Part shown: one piece after another, positions 7,208 to 8,531 of the stretch
Numbering within the stretch: the first letter of the stretch is position 1
How the letters are laid out: each line of letters opens with the position of its first letter
Assembly (NCBI GenBank): GCA_945861365.1
Contig: CAMAUH010000166.1
Location: forward strand, 1-8,531
Origin: Candidatus Kuenenia stuttgartensis
Lineage (GTDB): Bacteria; Planctomycetota; UBA1135; UBA2386
DNA length: 8,531 bases
Direction: 5' to 3'
Notes under the pieces: model-generated
Database searches by the model: none
What the model was told of the DNA's origin: nothing
What the model saw: only the letters and a program-made list of their open reading frames with translations
Translations under genes and position numbers: made by a program

Positions 7208-7864
7208 ATGAGACGAATGCCGGGCGAATCGCATGCGCAGCCGCCGCCTCCCGCGCCGTTCCGGCCCGCACCGCCCGTCGTCATCGGCATCGTGGGCGGC
7301 ATCGCGGCCGGCAAATCCGCGGTCGCCGCGGCCTTCGCGACCCATGGCCTGCAGCACGTGGACGCCGATGCCCACGCCCGGGAAGCGGCCGGACAACCCG
7401 AGGTGCTGGCCGAACTGCAGGCCGCGTTCGGCCCCGGTGTGGTCGGCCCGACCGGCCTCGACCGCGCCGCGATGGCGGCCCGCGTGTTCGCGGACCCGGC
7501 CGCGCGAGCCCAGCTGGAAGCGATCCTGCACCCCCGCATCCGCGCCCGCATCCTGGCCGCGATCGACGCCGCCCGCAGCGCCGGCCAATCGGTGCTGCTC
7601 GATGCGCCGCTGCTGCTCGAAGGCGGCCTCGTGGCGTTCTGCGACCGCGTGGTGTTCGTGCATGCCGCTGAAGCGACGCGAAGCCGGCGCGCCGCGAGAC
7701 GCGGTTGGGCGCCCGAAGAACTGGCTCGCCGCGAAGCCGCACAGGCCCCACTCGCGCAGAAGCGCGCGCGCGCCGATTTCGTCGTCGACAACGACGGCGA
7801 GCTGGCGACCATGCAACAGCAGGTCGCCGCGATCCTCGATCGGCTGCGCCCGGGCTCCCCATGA
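7208..7864 (+). CDS. coaE: Dephospho-CoA kinase CoaE
   Basis: CoaE phosphorylates the 3'-hydroxyl of dephospho-CoA with ATP, the final step of coenzyme A synthesis in the cytoplasm. The 218-residue product has the P-loop GGIAAGKS (30-37), VDADAHAREA (51-60) for the dephospho-CoA site, LHPRIRARI in the helical part, DAPLLLEGG, VVFVHA, and the late block LAQKRARADFVVDN, all in family order. ATG 7208 and an in-frame ATG at 7217 are both possible. AGGA at 7192-7195 is a weak Shine-Dalgarno 12 bases before the first. Either choice leaves a Pro-rich N-terminal tail of about 20 residues before the first strand; most CoaE proteins begin almost directly at that strand. The stop overlaps the next start as ATGA, so translation of the Rho-like gene is probably coupled. 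Divergent from the coiled-coil gene. Confidence 0.96.
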   Translation: MRRMPGESHAQPPPPAPFRPAPPVVIGIVGGIAAGKSAVAAAFATHGLQHVDADAHAREAAGQPEVLAELQAAFGPGVVGPTGLDRAAMAARVFADPAARAQLEAILHPRIRARILAAIDAARSAGQSVLLDAPLLLEGGLVAFCDRVVFVHAAEATRSRRAARRGWAPEELARREAAQAPLAQKRARADFVVDNDGELATMQQQVAAILDRLRPGSP

Positions 7865-8531
7865 CCGCCGCCCCCGAACCACCGCTGTCCGCGCTGCCGG
7901 CGAGCCGCTTGCTCGCGCAGGCGCAGGCGCTCGGCCTCGAGCCAGCCCCGCACCAGGACCGCGGCGAACTGCTCGCGGCGCTGTTGCTGCAGCGCCTGCA
8001 AGCGGGCCAGGACACGGTGGTCGAAGGCGTGTTCGAGTCGCTGCCCGAGGGCTTCGGGTTCCTGCGCTCGCTGCACCACGACCTCACCGCGACGCCGGCC
8101 GACCCGTACGTGAGCCCGAGCCAGGTGCGCGCGCTGAACCTGAAGTCGGGCCATCTGCTGCGCGGCCCGATCCGCGCGCCGCGCGGCACCGAACGCTTCT
8201 TCGCGCTGCTGCACGTCGACACCTGCAATGGCGCCGATCCCGAGGCGGTGCGCGGACGCGTCGACTTCGGTTCGCTGCAGGCGATCGTGCCGCACACGCC
8301 GCTGCGACCGACCGGCGACAGCGACGAGCTGCGGCTGCTGCGCGAACTGACGCCGTGGCAACTCGGCCACCGCGTGCTGGTCGATGCGCCGACGTCGGCA
8401 GCCAGCGCGCCGCTGCTGGCGCGGCTCGCGGCTGCCCTGCATCGCGGCACGCCCGCGGCCCGCACGCTGGTGCTGCTGCTGGCGCAGCGCCCCGAGGTCA
8501 TCGCGGCGCAGCGCACAGCCCTCGCCACCGA
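7861..8531 (+). CDS. Rho-like protein with degenerate ATPase P-loop (partial, 3' end off window)
   Basis: The 223 visible residues align along their length with transcription termination factor Rho. Residues about 9-47 resemble the Rho N-terminal helical domain. About 54-125 form the cold-shock-like RNA-binding domain, with EGFGFLR (63-69), DPYVSPSQVRALNLKSG (81-97) and ERFFALL (111-117), all very close to E. coli Rho. The ATPase core then departs. Where Rho has APPKAGKTMLL, this protein has APTSAASAPLL (176-186), losing both lysines, the glycine and the threonine. Where Rho has IDERPEE, with the catalytic Glu, it has LAQRPEV (207-213). K95 is the only lysine seen. The frame is unbroken on both sides, so a frameshift does not explain this. 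RNA binding looks preserved and ATP hydrolysis lost. It may be a regulatory or antagonist paralogue; a true Rho elsewhere in the genome is inferred. The start ATG overlaps the coaE stop by four bases. Confidence 0.88.
   Translation, partial: MTAAPEPPLSALPASRLLAQAQALGLEPAPHQDRGELLAALLLQRLQAGQDTVVEGVFESLPEGFGFLRSLHHDLTATPADPYVSPSQVRALNLKSGHLLRGPIRAPRGTERFFALLHVDTCNGADPEAVRGRVDFGSLQAIVPHTPLRPTGDSDELRLLRELTPWQLGHRVLVDAPTSAASAPLLARLAAALHRGTPAARTLVLLLAQRPEVIAAQRTALAT

Noticed and set aside
8386..8420. A frameshift or sequencing error as the cause of the missing Rho P-loop
   Set aside because: The frame aligns with Rho immediately before (GHRVLVDAP) and after (LL, then LVLLLAQRPE) with the same spacing. 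The substitutions are therefore in place rather than a shifted frame. Point errors at several codons at once are unlikely.
7198..8528. Minus-strand open frames of over 400 codons opposite coaE and the Rho-like gene
   Set aside because: They are shadows of two genes with clear family motifs on the plus strand. Their products are Arg/Ala/Ser-rich without domains.
1..8531. tRNA, rRNA, CRISPR array, insertion sequence or prophage features
   Set aside because: No cloverleaf, regularly spaced repeat, transposase or terminal inverted repeat pattern was seen on reading both strands. The window looks like ordinary chromosomal gene content.

Overview
The window is very GC-rich, with the strong G/C third-position bias that leaves long open frames in every register. 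The gene set is a large membrane Ser/Thr kinase with a zinc-ribbon head, a TatC with an enlarged first periplasmic loop, and a membrane-anchored coiled-coil protein ending in a BRCT-like module. This suggests a high-GC planctomycete or a relative. That assignment is inferred from gene style only; no rRNA or other marker is present.

Layout. Positions 1-5522 hold a minus-strand cluster read in the order tatC (5522-4560), cinA (4563-3313), Ser/Thr kinase (3210 to beyond position 1). tatC and cinA overlap by four bases (GTGA), and the kinase follows after 102 nt. Upstream of tatC, 5523-5674 carries two strong hairpins that close the preceding minus-strand gene. That gene, at 5675-6946, encodes a 423-residue membrane-anchored coiled-coil protein. 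It has a good sigma70-type promoter near 7133-7160 and a leader of about 180 nt containing two hairpins. From 7208 the plus strand takes over with coaE (7208-7864), overlapped by four bases (ATGA) with a Rho-like gene that runs off the right edge.

Function. CoaE performs the last step of coenzyme A synthesis. CinA handles nicotinamide-nucleotide/ADP-ribose damage products. TatC is the core receptor of the twin-arginine translocase; no tatA/B is visible here. The kinase is a transmembrane sensor type with Ig-like segments outside the membrane.

Most unusual feature. The Rho-like protein keeps the N-terminal RNA-binding region of transcription terminator Rho. The P-loop lysines and threonine are replaced at the aligned position, and the catalytic glutamate position is glutamine. 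The only lysine in the 223 visible residues lies in the RNA-binding domain, so no Walker A lysine can exist in this part. It looks like a pseudo-ATPase Rho paralogue, translationally coupled to coaE.
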